DNA of 64,000 bases from Aquibium sp. ELW1220 (GTDB taxonomy: Bacteria; Pseudomonadota; Alphaproteobacteria; Rhizobiales; Rhizobiaceae), in assembly GCF_030398385.1 (NCBI RefSeq), contig NZ_JAOAOQ010000010.1, positions 62,001 to 126,000 on the forward strand, read 5' to 3'. Within the stretch, counting starts at the first letter, position 1. The number at the start of each line of letters is the position of its first letter. The notes under the pieces were generated by a model. That model worked only from the letters and a program-made list of their open reading frames with translations, was not told where the DNA came from and searched no databases. Position numbers and translations under genes: made by a program. Positions 32,297-40,306 of the stretch are shown here, piece after piece.

Positions 32297-32309
32297 AACG
32301 GATCGTTAT
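32295..32309. promoter_or_regulatory. LysR operator overlapping the regulator's start codon
   Basis: ATAACG-GAT-CGTTAT, a perfect 6-bp inverted repeat with a 3-base centre that fits T-N11-A (TAACGGATCGTTA). It covers two bases of the start codon of the minus-strand lysR gene and its -10 box. It lies about 72 bp before the plus-strand dioxygenase start, so one site could repress lysR and help activate the operon. Confidence 0.65.
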
Positions 32310-32333
32310 ATTGATGGCGGAAGAAATCATCAA
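32305..32333 (-). promoter_or_regulatory. Promoter of the minus-strand lysR gene
   Basis: On the minus strand: TTGATG (plus 32328-32333), spacer of 17 bp, TATAAC (plus 32305-32310). A start about 7 bp further would fall at or within two bases of the ATG at 32296, so the message would be leaderless. The -10 box overlaps the palindrome at 32295-32309. Confidence 0.6.
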
Positions 32334-32380
32334 CCTGACGGTCCCTGCCTGTTACCTTGTCATCGAACATGGGGAGACAC

Positions 32381-33256
32381 ATGAGCGCGGTGAGCATCGC
32401 CTTCAGCGAAGGGAACTCGTCCGAGATCGTCGGTGAGCGGCTGTCGCGCGCCGGGCAGGACGATCTCGTTCGCGGGCTGGCTGCCGTCGTGACGCATCTC
32501 CACCAGCTGGTTCGCGAGGTTCGGCCGACGGCTGCGCAATGGCGCTCGGCGGTCGATTTCCTGACCGAGGTCGGCCATGCGGCCGACGAGCGGCGCCAGG
32601 AATGGGTGCTCTTGTCCGACCTGCTTGGCGTCACCGCCTTGGTGGAGGACATCAACTCGCAGCGGCCGAAGGGTGCCACGCCCAACACGCTGCGCGGCCC
32701 CTTCTACCGCGCCGACGCGCCGCGCCTGCCGCTGGGCGCCGACATCTGCCTCGACGGCAAGGGCGAGCCGCTGTCCGTGTCCGGCCATGTGCGCGATCTC
32801 GACGGCAAGCCGATCGCCGGCGCGACGGTCGAGACCTGGCAGGCCAACGCCGAAGGGTTCTACGAGAACCAGCAACCGGACCTGCAGCCGGAGTTCAACC
32901 TGCGCGGCGTGTTCCAGACCGGAGCCGATGGCCGCTTCGCCTGGCGCACGGTGAAGCCGTCCGGATACAAGGTGCCCGACGACGGGCCGGCGGGGCAACT
33001 GCTCGGACGCATCGGCTATCCGCTGCGGCGGCCGGCGCACCTGCATGTCATCGTCTCGGCGGCCGGCTTCGACACGCTCACCACCCATGTCTACGACGGT
33101 TGCGACCCATATCTGCACGAGGACGCGATCCTCGGCGTGAAGCCGGGGCTGGTGGGCGATTTCCGGCGTGCCGGCGAAGCCGCCGGCCGGCCGGCCTGGG
33201 CTCTCGACTTCGATTTCGTGATGGCGCGGGCGCGCCCGGCGAGGAGACCGGCATGA
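32381..33256 (+). CDS. Hydroxyquinol 1,2-dioxygenase-type intradiol dioxygenase (copy 1)
   Basis: 291 residues. Intradiol ring-cleaving, non-heme Fe(III). The helical N-terminal dimerisation domain (about 1-100) precedes the catalytic beta-sandwich. Iron ligands: Tyr161 (EGFYENQQ), Tyr196 (SGYKVPDDGP), His220 and His222 (RPAHLHV). The length and N-terminal domain fit hydroxyquinol/catechol 1,2-dioxygenases; the maleylacetate reductase next door favours hydroxyquinol, giving maleylacetate. Start 32381 follows GGGGAGA; TTG at 32357 and ATG at 32369 are alternatives. The stop overlaps the next start (ATGA). Confidence 0.85.
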   Translation: MSAVSIAFSEGNSSEIVGERLSRAGQDDLVRGLAAVVTHLHQLVREVRPTAAQWRSAVDFLTEVGHAADERRQEWVLLSDLLGVTALVEDINSQRPKGATPNTLRGPFYRADAPRLPLGADICLDGKGEPLSVSGHVRDLDGKPIAGATVETWQANAEGFYENQQPDLQPEFNLRGVFQTGADGRFAWRTVKPSGYKVPDDGPAGQLLGRIGYPLRRPAHLHVIVSAAGFDTLTTHVYDGCDPYLHEDAILGVKPGLVGDFRRAGEAAGRPAWALDFDFVMARARPARRPA

Positions 33257-34314
33257 CCCGCGCCTTCGTCTACACCGCTCGTCCGTCGACGGTCGTTTTC
33301 GGTCCCGGACGGAGCGCGGAGGCGTCCACCTGGATCGACAGGCTCGGCTGTTCCCGCGCCCTGGTGCTCTCGACGCCGCAGCAGGCGGGCGAGGCCGAGG
33401 CGCTCGCGGGACGGCTGGGACCGCTGGCCGCCGGGATCTTCGCCGGTGCCGCGATGCACACGCCGGTCGAGGTGACGGACAGGGCGCTGGCGGCGGCGCG
33501 CGCGGCGGGTGCTGATTGTTTCGTGGCGCTCGGCGGCGGTTCCACCACAGGGCTCGGCAAGGCGCTGGCGCTGCGCACGGACCTGCCGCAGATCGTCATT
33601 CCGACCACCTATGCCGGCTCGGAGGTCACCGACATCCTCGGCCAGACCGAAGGCGGGAAGAAGACCACGCTGCGCGATGCGAAGGTGCTGCCGGAGGTCG
33701 TGCTCTACGATCCGGACCTGACGCTTGGCCTGCCGGTCGGCATGAGCGTGACCAGCGGGCTGAACGCCATGGCGCATGCCGCCGAAGGCTTGTACGCGCA
33801 GGATCGCAACCCGGTCGCGAGCCTGATGGCGACCGAAGCGCTGCGGGCGCTGAAGTCGGCGCTGCCGGCCATCGTCGCCAGCCCGCGAGACGCCGAGGCG
33901 CGTGCCGACGCGCTCTACGGCGCATGGCTTTGCGGCACCGTGCTCGGCAATGTCGGCATGGCCCTGCACCACAAGATCTGCCACGTGCTGGGCGGCAGCT
34001 TCGACACGCCGCATGCCGAGACGCATGCGATCATGCTGCCGCACACCATCGCCTACAACGTCGCCGCCGTGCCGGACCTGCTGGCTCCCGTAGGCGAGAT
34101 CTTCGGCGGCCTGCCCGGCGCGGGACTGTGGGATTTCGCAGCATCGATCGGCGCAGCGCTTGCGCTGCGCGACCTCGGCCTGACGCAGGCCGATCTCGAC
34201 CGCGCGGCCGATCTCGCCACCGCCAACGCCTACTGGAACCCGCGCCCGATCGAGCGCGGGGGCATACGCAGCCTGCTGCAGGACGCCTGGGAAGGTCGGC
34301 GTCCGGCGGCGTGA
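33253..34314 (+). CDS. Maleylacetate reductase
   Basis: 353 residues, iron-containing alcohol dehydrogenase fold. Reduces maleylacetate to 3-oxoadipate with NAD(P)H. Seen: FGPGRSAEA near the N-terminus, GGGSTTGLGKA (nucleotide site, about residues 95-105), PTTYAGSEVTDILGQTE (typical of maleylacetate reductases) and the metal-region HHKICHVLGGSFDTPHAETHA. Starts inside the previous stop codon, so the ring-cleavage product is made and reduced by coupled genes. Confidence 0.88.
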   Translation: MTRAFVYTARPSTVVFGPGRSAEASTWIDRLGCSRALVLSTPQQAGEAEALAGRLGPLAAGIFAGAAMHTPVEVTDRALAAARAAGADCFVALGGGSTTGLGKALALRTDLPQIVIPTTYAGSEVTDILGQTEGGKKTTLRDAKVLPEVVLYDPDLTLGLPVGMSVTSGLNAMAHAAEGLYAQDRNPVASLMATEALRALKSALPAIVASPRDAEARADALYGAWLCGTVLGNVGMALHHKICHVLGGSFDTPHAETHAIMLPHTIAYNVAAVPDLLAPVGEIFGGLPGAGLWDFAASIGAALALRDLGLTQADLDRAADLATANAYWNPRPIERGGIRSLLQDAWEGRRPAA

Positions 34315-34333
34315 AACACACAGGGAGGAAGAC

Positions 34334-35614
34334 ATGATCAACAGACGCACGCTTCTGAAGAACACCGCCGCCACCGGCGCGCTCGCCGGCCTGTCGGGCC
34401 TCGCCATGCCGGCGCTGGCGCAGGGATCGGCCGTGAAGATCGGCTATGTCAGCCCGCAGACCGGGCCGCTCGCCGCCTTCGCCGAGGCGGACAATTTCAT
34501 AATCGAGGGCTTCAAGGCGGCGGCCAAGGCCGCGGGCATGAACGTCGAGGTGATCGTCAAGGACAGCCAGTCCAACCCCAACCGCGCCGCCGAGGTGGCC
34601 AACGAGCTGATCGTGCAGGACGAGATCAGCCTGATGCTGGTCGCCTCGACACCAGAGACGACGAACCCGGTGACGACGACCTGCGAAGGCGAGGAAATCC
34701 CCTGCATCTCCACCGTGGCGCCCTGGCAGCCCTGGTTCATCGGCCAGCAGGCCAATCCGGGCGACCCGTCGACCTGGAAGCCGTTCAACAGCTCGTTCCA
34801 CTTCTTCTGGGGCCTGGAAGACGTGATCGCCGTCTTCACCAACATGTGGGCGCAGGTCGAGACCAACAAGCAGGTCGGCGGCCTCTTTCCCAACGACGGC
34901 GACGGCAATGCCTGGGGCGACCCGAACGTCGGCTTCCCGCCAGTGCTCGCACAGCAGGGCTACACCCTCACCGATCCGGGCCGCTACCAGAACCTGACCG
35001 ACGATTTCTCGGCGCAGATCAACGCCTTCAAGCAGGCCAACGCCGAGATCATCACAGGCGTCATGATCCCGCCGGACTTCACGACCTTCTGGAACCAGGC
35101 CAAGCAGCAGGGCTTCGCTCCCAAGGTGGCCTCGATCGGCAAGGCGATCCTGTTCCCGCAGGCGGTCGAGGCGCTGGGCAATGCCGGCCACAATCTTTCC
35201 TCCGAGGTGTGGTGGACCCCCAGCCATCCGTTCAAGTCGTCGCTGACCGGCCAGAGCGCGGCCGACCTTGCCCGCGGCTTCACCCAGGCGACGGGGCGGC
35301 CCTGGACGCAGCCGATCGGCTTCGTGCACGCGCTCTTCGAGGTGGCGGCCGACGCGATCAAGCGGGCGTCCGACCCGACCGACTCCGCCGCCATGGTCGA
35401 GGCGGTCGCGGCGACGAAGCTCGACACCATCGTCGGGCCGCTGTCGTGGGGCGACGGCCCGCTGCCGCCGTTTGCCCAGAAGAACGTCGCCAAGACGCCG
35501 CTGGTCGGCGGCCAGTGGCGGCTCAAGGACGGCGGCGGCTACGACCTCGTCATCACCGACAACAAGACCGCGCCGATGATCCCCGTCGGCGGCAAGATGG
35601 AACCGATCGCCTGA
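34334..35614 (+). CDS. LIV-type ABC transporter substrate-binding protein (Tat signal)
   Basis: 426 residues. The N-terminus MINRRTLLKNTAATGALAGL is a twin-arginine signal, ending at ALAQ. The mature part is a type I periplasmic binding protein (KIGYVSPQTGPLAAF; LIVQDEISLMLVASTPETTNPV) like those that bind branched-chain amino acids or aromatic acids. Given the operon, an aromatic substrate is likely. 20 bp after maleylacetate reductase with gggaggaag upstream of the ATG. Confidence 0.88.
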   Translation: MINRRTLLKNTAATGALAGLSGLAMPALAQGSAVKIGYVSPQTGPLAAFAEADNFIIEGFKAAAKAAGMNVEVIVKDSQSNPNRAAEVANELIVQDEISLMLVASTPETTNPVTTTCEGEEIPCISTVAPWQPWFIGQQANPGDPSTWKPFNSSFHFFWGLEDVIAVFTNMWAQVETNKQVGGLFPNDGDGNAWGDPNVGFPPVLAQQGYTLTDPGRYQNLTDDFSAQINAFKQANAEIITGVMIPPDFTTFWNQAKQQGFAPKVASIGKAILFPQAVEALGNAGHNLSSEVWWTPSHPFKSSLTGQSAADLARGFTQATGRPWTQPIGFVHALFEVAADAIKRASDPTDSAAMVEAVAATKLDTIVGPLSWGDGPLPPFAQKNVAKTPLVGGQWRLKDGGGYDLVITDNKTAPMIPVGGKMEPIA

Positions 35615-35691
35615 TCGGTGCCGATCCGGGGGCGGGCGGTCCGCCCGTCCCCGCCATATGAAACCGGTTCGCGGCAAGGAGGCCCGACGGC

Positions 35692-36414
35692 GTGCAGCCC
35701 GTGCTCGACATTTCGGCCGTCAACAAGCGGTTCGGCGCCCTGACGGTGGCCGACGGCGTGACGTTTTCGCTGGCCCCGGGCGAGGCGCTCGGCATCATCG
35801 GGCCGAACGGCGCCGGCAAGTCGACGCTGTTCAACCTGATCACGGGCAACCTGCGGGTCGACGGCGGGCGGATCGTCTTCGAAGGCAGCGACGTCACGAA
35901 TGCACCGCCCATGCAGCGCTGCCTGATGGGGATCGGCCGCACCTTCCAGATTCCGCAACCCTTCGCGAAACTGACCGTGTTCGAGAACCTGCTCGTCGCC
36001 GGCGCGTTCGGCTCCCGTGCGCGGGAAGCCGAGGTGGCGGCGCGCTGCGGCGACATCCTCGTCCAGACCGGGCTGATCGGCCGCGCCAACGTGCCGGCGG
36101 GGCAACTCTCACTGCTCGAGCGCAAGCGGCTTGAACTCGCGCGCGCGCTCGCCACGGCGCCCAGAGTGCTTTTGCTCGACGAAATCGCCGGCGGACTGAC
36201 CGAGGGCGAATGCACGGCGCTCGTCGGTACCATCCGCGACATCCACAGATCCGGCATGTCGATCATCTGGATCGAGCACGTGCTTCATGCGCTGAATTCG
36301 GTCGTGGAGCGGCTCCTCGTCCTCGACTTCGGCAAGGTGATCGGCATGGGCAGGCCCGACGACATCATGGCCTCCAAGGAGGTGCGCGAAATCTATCTGG
36401 GGCTCGACATATGA
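35692..36414 (+). CDS. ABC transporter ATP-binding protein (LivG-like)
   Basis: 240 residues, GTG start with AAGGAGG 8 bp upstream. Walker A GPNGAGKST (about 42-50), signature QLSLLERKRLELARALA in place of the usual LSGGQ form, Walker B VLLLDEIAGGL, switch His in IEHVLHAL. First of two ATPases for the importer. Its stop overlaps the ATG of the flavin monooxygenase, which separates it from the second ATPase gene. Confidence 0.9.
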   Translation: MQPVLDISAVNKRFGALTVADGVTFSLAPGEALGIIGPNGAGKSTLFNLITGNLRVDGGRIVFEGSDVTNAPPMQRCLMGIGRTFQIPQPFAKLTVFENLLVAGAFGSRAREAEVAARCGDILVQTGLIGRANVPAGQLSLLERKRLELARALATAPRVLLLDEIAGGLTEGECTALVGTIRDIHRSGMSIIWIEHVLHALNSVVERLLVLDFGKVIGMGRPDDIMASKEVREIYLGLDI

Positions 36415-37637
36415 CACGTGCCATCATCATCGGCGGCGGCATCGGCGGGCTGGCCGCGGCGCTCGCGCTTCACGCGAAGGGGCACGACGTCACCGTCTTC
36501 GAAGCGGTTTCGTCAATCCGGCCACTCGGCGTCGGCATCAATCTCCTGCCGCACGGAGCCGGCTTGCTGCATGGCTTTGGCCTTGCCGACCGGCTTGACA
36601 GGATCGGTGTGCGGACGCGTGCGATCGAGTACCGCACCCGCTATGGCCATCTCGTCGCGTCGGACCTGCGCGGCATCGAAGCCGGTTTTGAGCATCCGCA
36701 GTACTCCATCCATCGCGGCCAGCTGCAGATGCTGCTCCTCGACGCGGTCCGCGAGCGGCTCGGTCCGGACGCGGTGCGGGCCGGCATGCGGCTGCAGGAG
36801 TTCGAGCAGGACGGAGACGGTGTGACCGCGATCTTCCGCGCCGCCGACGAACGAACCCTGCTGGTCAGGGGCGATCTGCTCGTCGGTGCCGACGGCTTCC
36901 ACTCGCGGGTGCGCCGCATCCTGCACCCGAACGAAGGCCCGGCTCATGCCGAGGGCATGATGATGTATCGCGGCGCGGTGGAGCGCGCGCCGTTCGGCGA
37001 CGGGCGGACGATGTTCATCGCCGGCAATCACGACGTGAAGTTCGTCTGCTACCCGATCTCGGAAGAGGCCCGGCAGCGCGGGCGGGCGCTGGTCAACTGG
37101 GTTGCAGAGGTCCGTCACGACCGGCCGCGCCCCGCGACCGAGGCGGACTGGGCGGATCGCGGCGACCGCAGCTTCGTCGACGCCTTCCGCGGCTTCCGCA
37201 TGCCCGACATCGACATCGTGGCCCTGATGGAAGCGACCGAGACGGTGCTGGAATATCCGATGATCGACCGCGACCCGCTCGCCTCCTGGGGCCAGGGCCG
37301 TGTCACGCTGCTGGGCGACGCCGCCCATCCCATGTATCCGATCGGCGCCAACGGCGCCTCGCAGGCCGTGGTGGATGGCGGCGCGCTCGCCGCGCACCTG
37401 GCCGGGGCCGGCTCGCTCGTCGACGGCCTTGCAGCATACGAGGCGGATCGGCGACCAAAGACCTCCGCCGTCGTGCTCGCCAACAGGCAGGCAGGCCCCG
37501 AGCAGGTGCTCGACATTGCGGATGCGCGGATCAAGGGACCGGACGACCGGATCGAGGATCTGATCGCGCCGCACGAAGTCGAGGCGGTGGCAAGCCGCTA
37601 CCGCCAGATCGCGGGCTTCACCCGGAGGGCCGAGTGA
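36411..37637 (+). CDS. FAD-dependent aromatic monooxygenase (PhzS/salicylate hydroxylase-like)
   Basis: 408 residues, group A flavoprotein hydroxylase. FAD-binding GGGIGGLAAALAL (8-20), the DG motif LLVGADGFHSRVR (about 160) and the GD motif VTLLGDAAHPMYPIGANGASQ (about 303-323) are intact. The last motif resembles PhzS-type enzymes. It would hydroxylate an aromatic acid with NAD(P)H and O2. Flanked by four-base overlaps on both sides, lying between the two ABC ATPase genes. Confidence 0.82.
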   Translation: MTRAIIIGGGIGGLAAALALHAKGHDVTVFEAVSSIRPLGVGINLLPHGAGLLHGFGLADRLDRIGVRTRAIEYRTRYGHLVASDLRGIEAGFEHPQYSIHRGQLQMLLLDAVRERLGPDAVRAGMRLQEFEQDGDGVTAIFRAADERTLLVRGDLLVGADGFHSRVRRILHPNEGPAHAEGMMMYRGAVERAPFGDGRTMFIAGNHDVKFVCYPISEEARQRGRALVNWVAEVRHDRPRPATEADWADRGDRSFVDAFRGFRMPDIDIVALMEATETVLEYPMIDRDPLASWGQGRVTLLGDAAHPMYPIGANGASQAVVDGGALAAHLAGAGSLVDGLAAYEADRRPKTSAVVLANRQAGPEQVLDIADARIKGPDDRIEDLIAPHEVEAVASRYRQIAGFTRRAE

Positions 37638-38344
37638 ACGCGCTGCTCGAAACGAGAGGCCTGACGGCCCGTTATGGAGATTTCCAGGCGTTGTTCGGGG
37701 TCGACATGCAGCTCGACGCCGGCGAGACGGTCGCCATCATCGGGGCGAACGGGGCCGGCAAGACGACGCTGATGCGCTCCATCGCCGGCGTGCTCGTCAA
37801 CGGTCCCGACGAGGTGGCGTTCGACGGGCAGCCGATCGGCGCGCTGCCGGCCGCGCAGGTGATGGCGCGCGGCATCGCCATGGTGCCGGAAGGGCGCAAG
37901 CTGTTCCCGTCGCTCTCGGTGGAGGAAAACCTCCTGATGGGCTGCTTTGGCCGCAAGGTCGAGGGGCCGTGGCGGCTGGAGACGGTCTACGGCCTGTTTC
38001 CTGTGCTGAAGGAGCGGCGCAACAATCCGGGCACCGCGCTGTCGGGCGGGCAGCAGCAGATGGTGGCGATCGGACGGGCGCTGATGTCGAACCCGCGCGT
38101 GCTGCTCTGCGACGAGATCAGCCTCGGCCTCGCGCCCGTCGTGATCCGCGACATCTATGCTGCCTTTCCGCAGATTCGCGCGGCCGGCGCCTCGCTCGTC
38201 ATCGTCGAGCAGGACATCGGCCAGGCGCTGAAGGTGGCGGACCGCGTCTATTGCATGATGGAGGGCCGCGTCACGCTGTCCGGCCGCCCCGCCGAGCTGT
38301 CGCGGGAGGACATCCACGCCGCCTATTTCGGGGTGCACGCATGA
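37634..38344 (+). CDS. ABC transporter ATP-binding protein (LivF-like)
   Basis: 236 residues, GTG start overlapping the previous stop (GTGA). Walker A GANGAGKTT (about 38-46), signature LSGGQQQMVAIGRALM, Walker B VLLCDEISLGL and the switch His region VEQDIGQAL, in which Gln-Asp replaces the common His. LivF proteins with QD at this spot are usual. Coupled to the permease gene by ATGA. Confidence 0.9.
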   Translation: MNALLETRGLTARYGDFQALFGVDMQLDAGETVAIIGANGAGKTTLMRSIAGVLVNGPDEVAFDGQPIGALPAAQVMARGIAMVPEGRKLFPSLSVEENLLMGCFGRKVEGPWRLETVYGLFPVLKERRNNPGTALSGGQQQMVAIGRALMSNPRVLLCDEISLGLAPVVIRDIYAAFPQIRAAGASLVIVEQDIGQALKVADRVYCMMEGRVTLSGRPAELSREDIHAAYFGVHA

Positions 38345-39204
38345 TCTGGGTCGACACCATCGTCCAGGGCGTGCTGCTCGGCGGGCTCTATGCGCTGTTC
38401 GCGGCGGGGCTGAGCCTCGTCTTCGGCGTCATGCGCCTGGTCAACCTCGCCCATGGCGACCTGATCGTGCTCGGCGCCTTCCTGATCCTCGTCATCGTCT
38501 CGGCGCTCGGGCTGAACCCGTTCCTGGCCGCGCTGGTGGCGATGCCGGTGATGTTCTGCCTCGGCTGGGGCCTGCAGTATGTCGTGCTCAACCGCACGCT
38601 CGGCGACGACATCCTGCCGCCGCTGCTCGTCACCTTCGGCCTGTCGATCGTCATCCAGAACGCGCTGCTCGAGGGCTTCTCCGCCGACAGCCGCCGCATC
38701 TCCGTCGGCGGCCTGGAAGCGGCCTCCGTCAGCCTCGGGCCGATCGCTGTGGGCGTCATGCCGCTGCTCACCTTCCTGTCGGCGGTCGCCGTCATCGTGG
38801 CGCTGAACGCGCTGTTCTACCGCACCGCGCTCGGCCGCGCCTTCCGCGCGACTTCCGACGACCCGGTCACGGCCGGGCTGATGGGCGTCGACCCGAAGCG
38901 GCTCTTCGCCACCGCGACCGGCATCGCCATGATCGTCGTAACCATTGCCGCGCTCTACCTCGGCACGCGGTCGAACATCGACCCGACCATCGGCCCGGCG
39001 CGGCTGATCTATGCCTTCGAGGCCGTGATCATCGGCGGGCTGGGCTCGTTCTGGGGCACACTCGCCGGCGGCGTCATCATCGGCGTGGCGCAGACGATGG
39101 GGGCCGCGATCAACCCGGAATGGCAGATCCTGGCCGGCCACGTCGCCTTCCTTCTGGTGCTCCTGCTCAGGCCGCGCGGGCTGTTCCCGCGCGCCAACGA
39201 CTGA
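38341..39204 (+). CDS. ABC transporter permease (LivH-like)
   Basis: 287 residues with about eight membrane segments. MIWVDTIVQGVLLGGLYALFAAGLSLVFGVMRLVNLAHGD is the classic LivH N-terminus. EAVIIGGLGSFWGTLAGG is the coupling-loop region that contacts the ATPase. Overlaps the LivF-like gene by four bases and is 7 bp before the LivM-like gene. Confidence 0.9.
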   Translation: MIWVDTIVQGVLLGGLYALFAAGLSLVFGVMRLVNLAHGDLIVLGAFLILVIVSALGLNPFLAALVAMPVMFCLGWGLQYVVLNRTLGDDILPPLLVTFGLSIVIQNALLEGFSADSRRISVGGLEAASVSLGPIAVGVMPLLTFLSAVAVIVALNALFYRTALGRAFRATSDDPVTAGLMGVDPKRLFATATGIAMIVVTIAALYLGTRSNIDPTIGPARLIYAFEAVIIGGLGSFWGTLAGGVIIGVAQTMGAAINPEWQILAGHVAFLLVLLLRPRGLFPRAND

Positions 39205-39211
39205 GGCCGCG

Positions 39212-40306
39212 ATGTCAGCACCTTCCTCCTCCGGCTGGACGGTCGAGACGCGGACGCGCGCGGCGACCGGCTTCGCCTTCTTCGCGGTTGTCCTGATCGC
39301 GTTGGCCTTCGCTGCCCCGCTCTTCGTCTCGCGCAGCCTGTTGCAGGACCTGTTCCTGATCCTGACCATGCTGGTTCTGGCGCAGAACTGGAACCTGCTC
39401 GCCGGCTATGCCGGGCTCGTCTCGGTCGGGCAGCAGGCCTTCGTCGGCTTCGGTGCGTATGCGATGTTCGCCTGTGTCAGCCTCGGCGGGCTCGATCCGA
39501 TGCTGGCCATCCTGATCGCCGGCATGGCTGCGGCGCTGCTTTCGGTGGCCACAGGTTTCTTCGTGTTCCGCCTGCAGGGCGCCTATTTCGCCATCGGAAC
39601 CTGGGTTGTGGCGGAAGTCGTGCGGCTCGTGCTTGCCCAGTGGCGCGCGCTCGGCGGCGGCACCGGCACGTCGCTGCCCAATGCCGCCACGCGCGACATG
39701 GCGGCCGTGCAGTGGATTGCCGAAGCCTTCTCCGTTCGCGCCTCGCAGGCGGCCGACATCCTGACCTACTGGCTGGCGCTGCTGCTCTGCTGCGCGACCA
39801 TCGGCTTCATCTACTGGCTGCTGCGCACCCGCCAGGGCCTCGGCCTCTCGGCCGTGCGCGACAACCAGGAGGCGGCACGCTCGGTGGGCGTCGACGCGCG
39901 GCGCATCAAGTGGGCGGTCTATGTCTGCGTCGCCTTCGTCACCGGCATGGCCGGCGCGCTGATCTACGTCCAGAAGGCGCGCATCTCGCCGGATGCAGCC
40001 TTCTCCGTCATCGACTGGACCGCCTATGTCATCTTCATCGTCGTGATCGGCGGCATCGGCACGCTCGAAGGCCCGATCATCGGCGTCATCGTGTTCTTCG
40101 TGCTGCAGAAGTCGCTCGCCGACTTCGGCTCCTGGTACCTGCTGGTGCTCGGACTGATCGGCATCGCGGTCATGCTGTTTGCGCCGCGCGGGCTGTGGGG
40201 GCTCTTCAGCGATCGCACCGGCATCCAGTTCTTTCCCGTCCGCCGCATCCTGAAGGGCGGACCATCCATCGATCATCAAGGCACCAGGGGAGGGCCGCAT
40301 GGCTGA
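39212..40306 (+). CDS. ABC transporter permease (LivM-like)
   Basis: 364 residues, about ten membrane segments. Motifs of LivM: NLLAGYAGLVSVGQQAFVG, RSVGVDARRIKWAVYV and IGGIGTLEGPIIG, the last being the ATPase-contact loop. Pairs with the LivH-like permease. The C-terminal 30 residues are hydrophilic. The last eight bases overlap the start of the flavin hydroxylase gene. Confidence 0.9.
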   Translation: MSAPSSSGWTVETRTRAATGFAFFAVVLIALAFAAPLFVSRSLLQDLFLILTMLVLAQNWNLLAGYAGLVSVGQQAFVGFGAYAMFACVSLGGLDPMLAILIAGMAAALLSVATGFFVFRLQGAYFAIGTWVVAEVVRLVLAQWRALGGGTGTSLPNAATRDMAAVQWIAEAFSVRASQAADILTYWLALLLCCATIGFIYWLLRTRQGLGLSAVRDNQEAARSVGVDARRIKWAVYVCVAFVTGMAGALIYVQKARISPDAAFSVIDWTAYVIFIVVIGGIGTLEGPIIGVIVFFVLQKSLADFGSWYLLVLGLIGIAVMLFAPRGLWGLFSDRTGIQFFPVRRILKGGPSIDHQGTRGGPHG

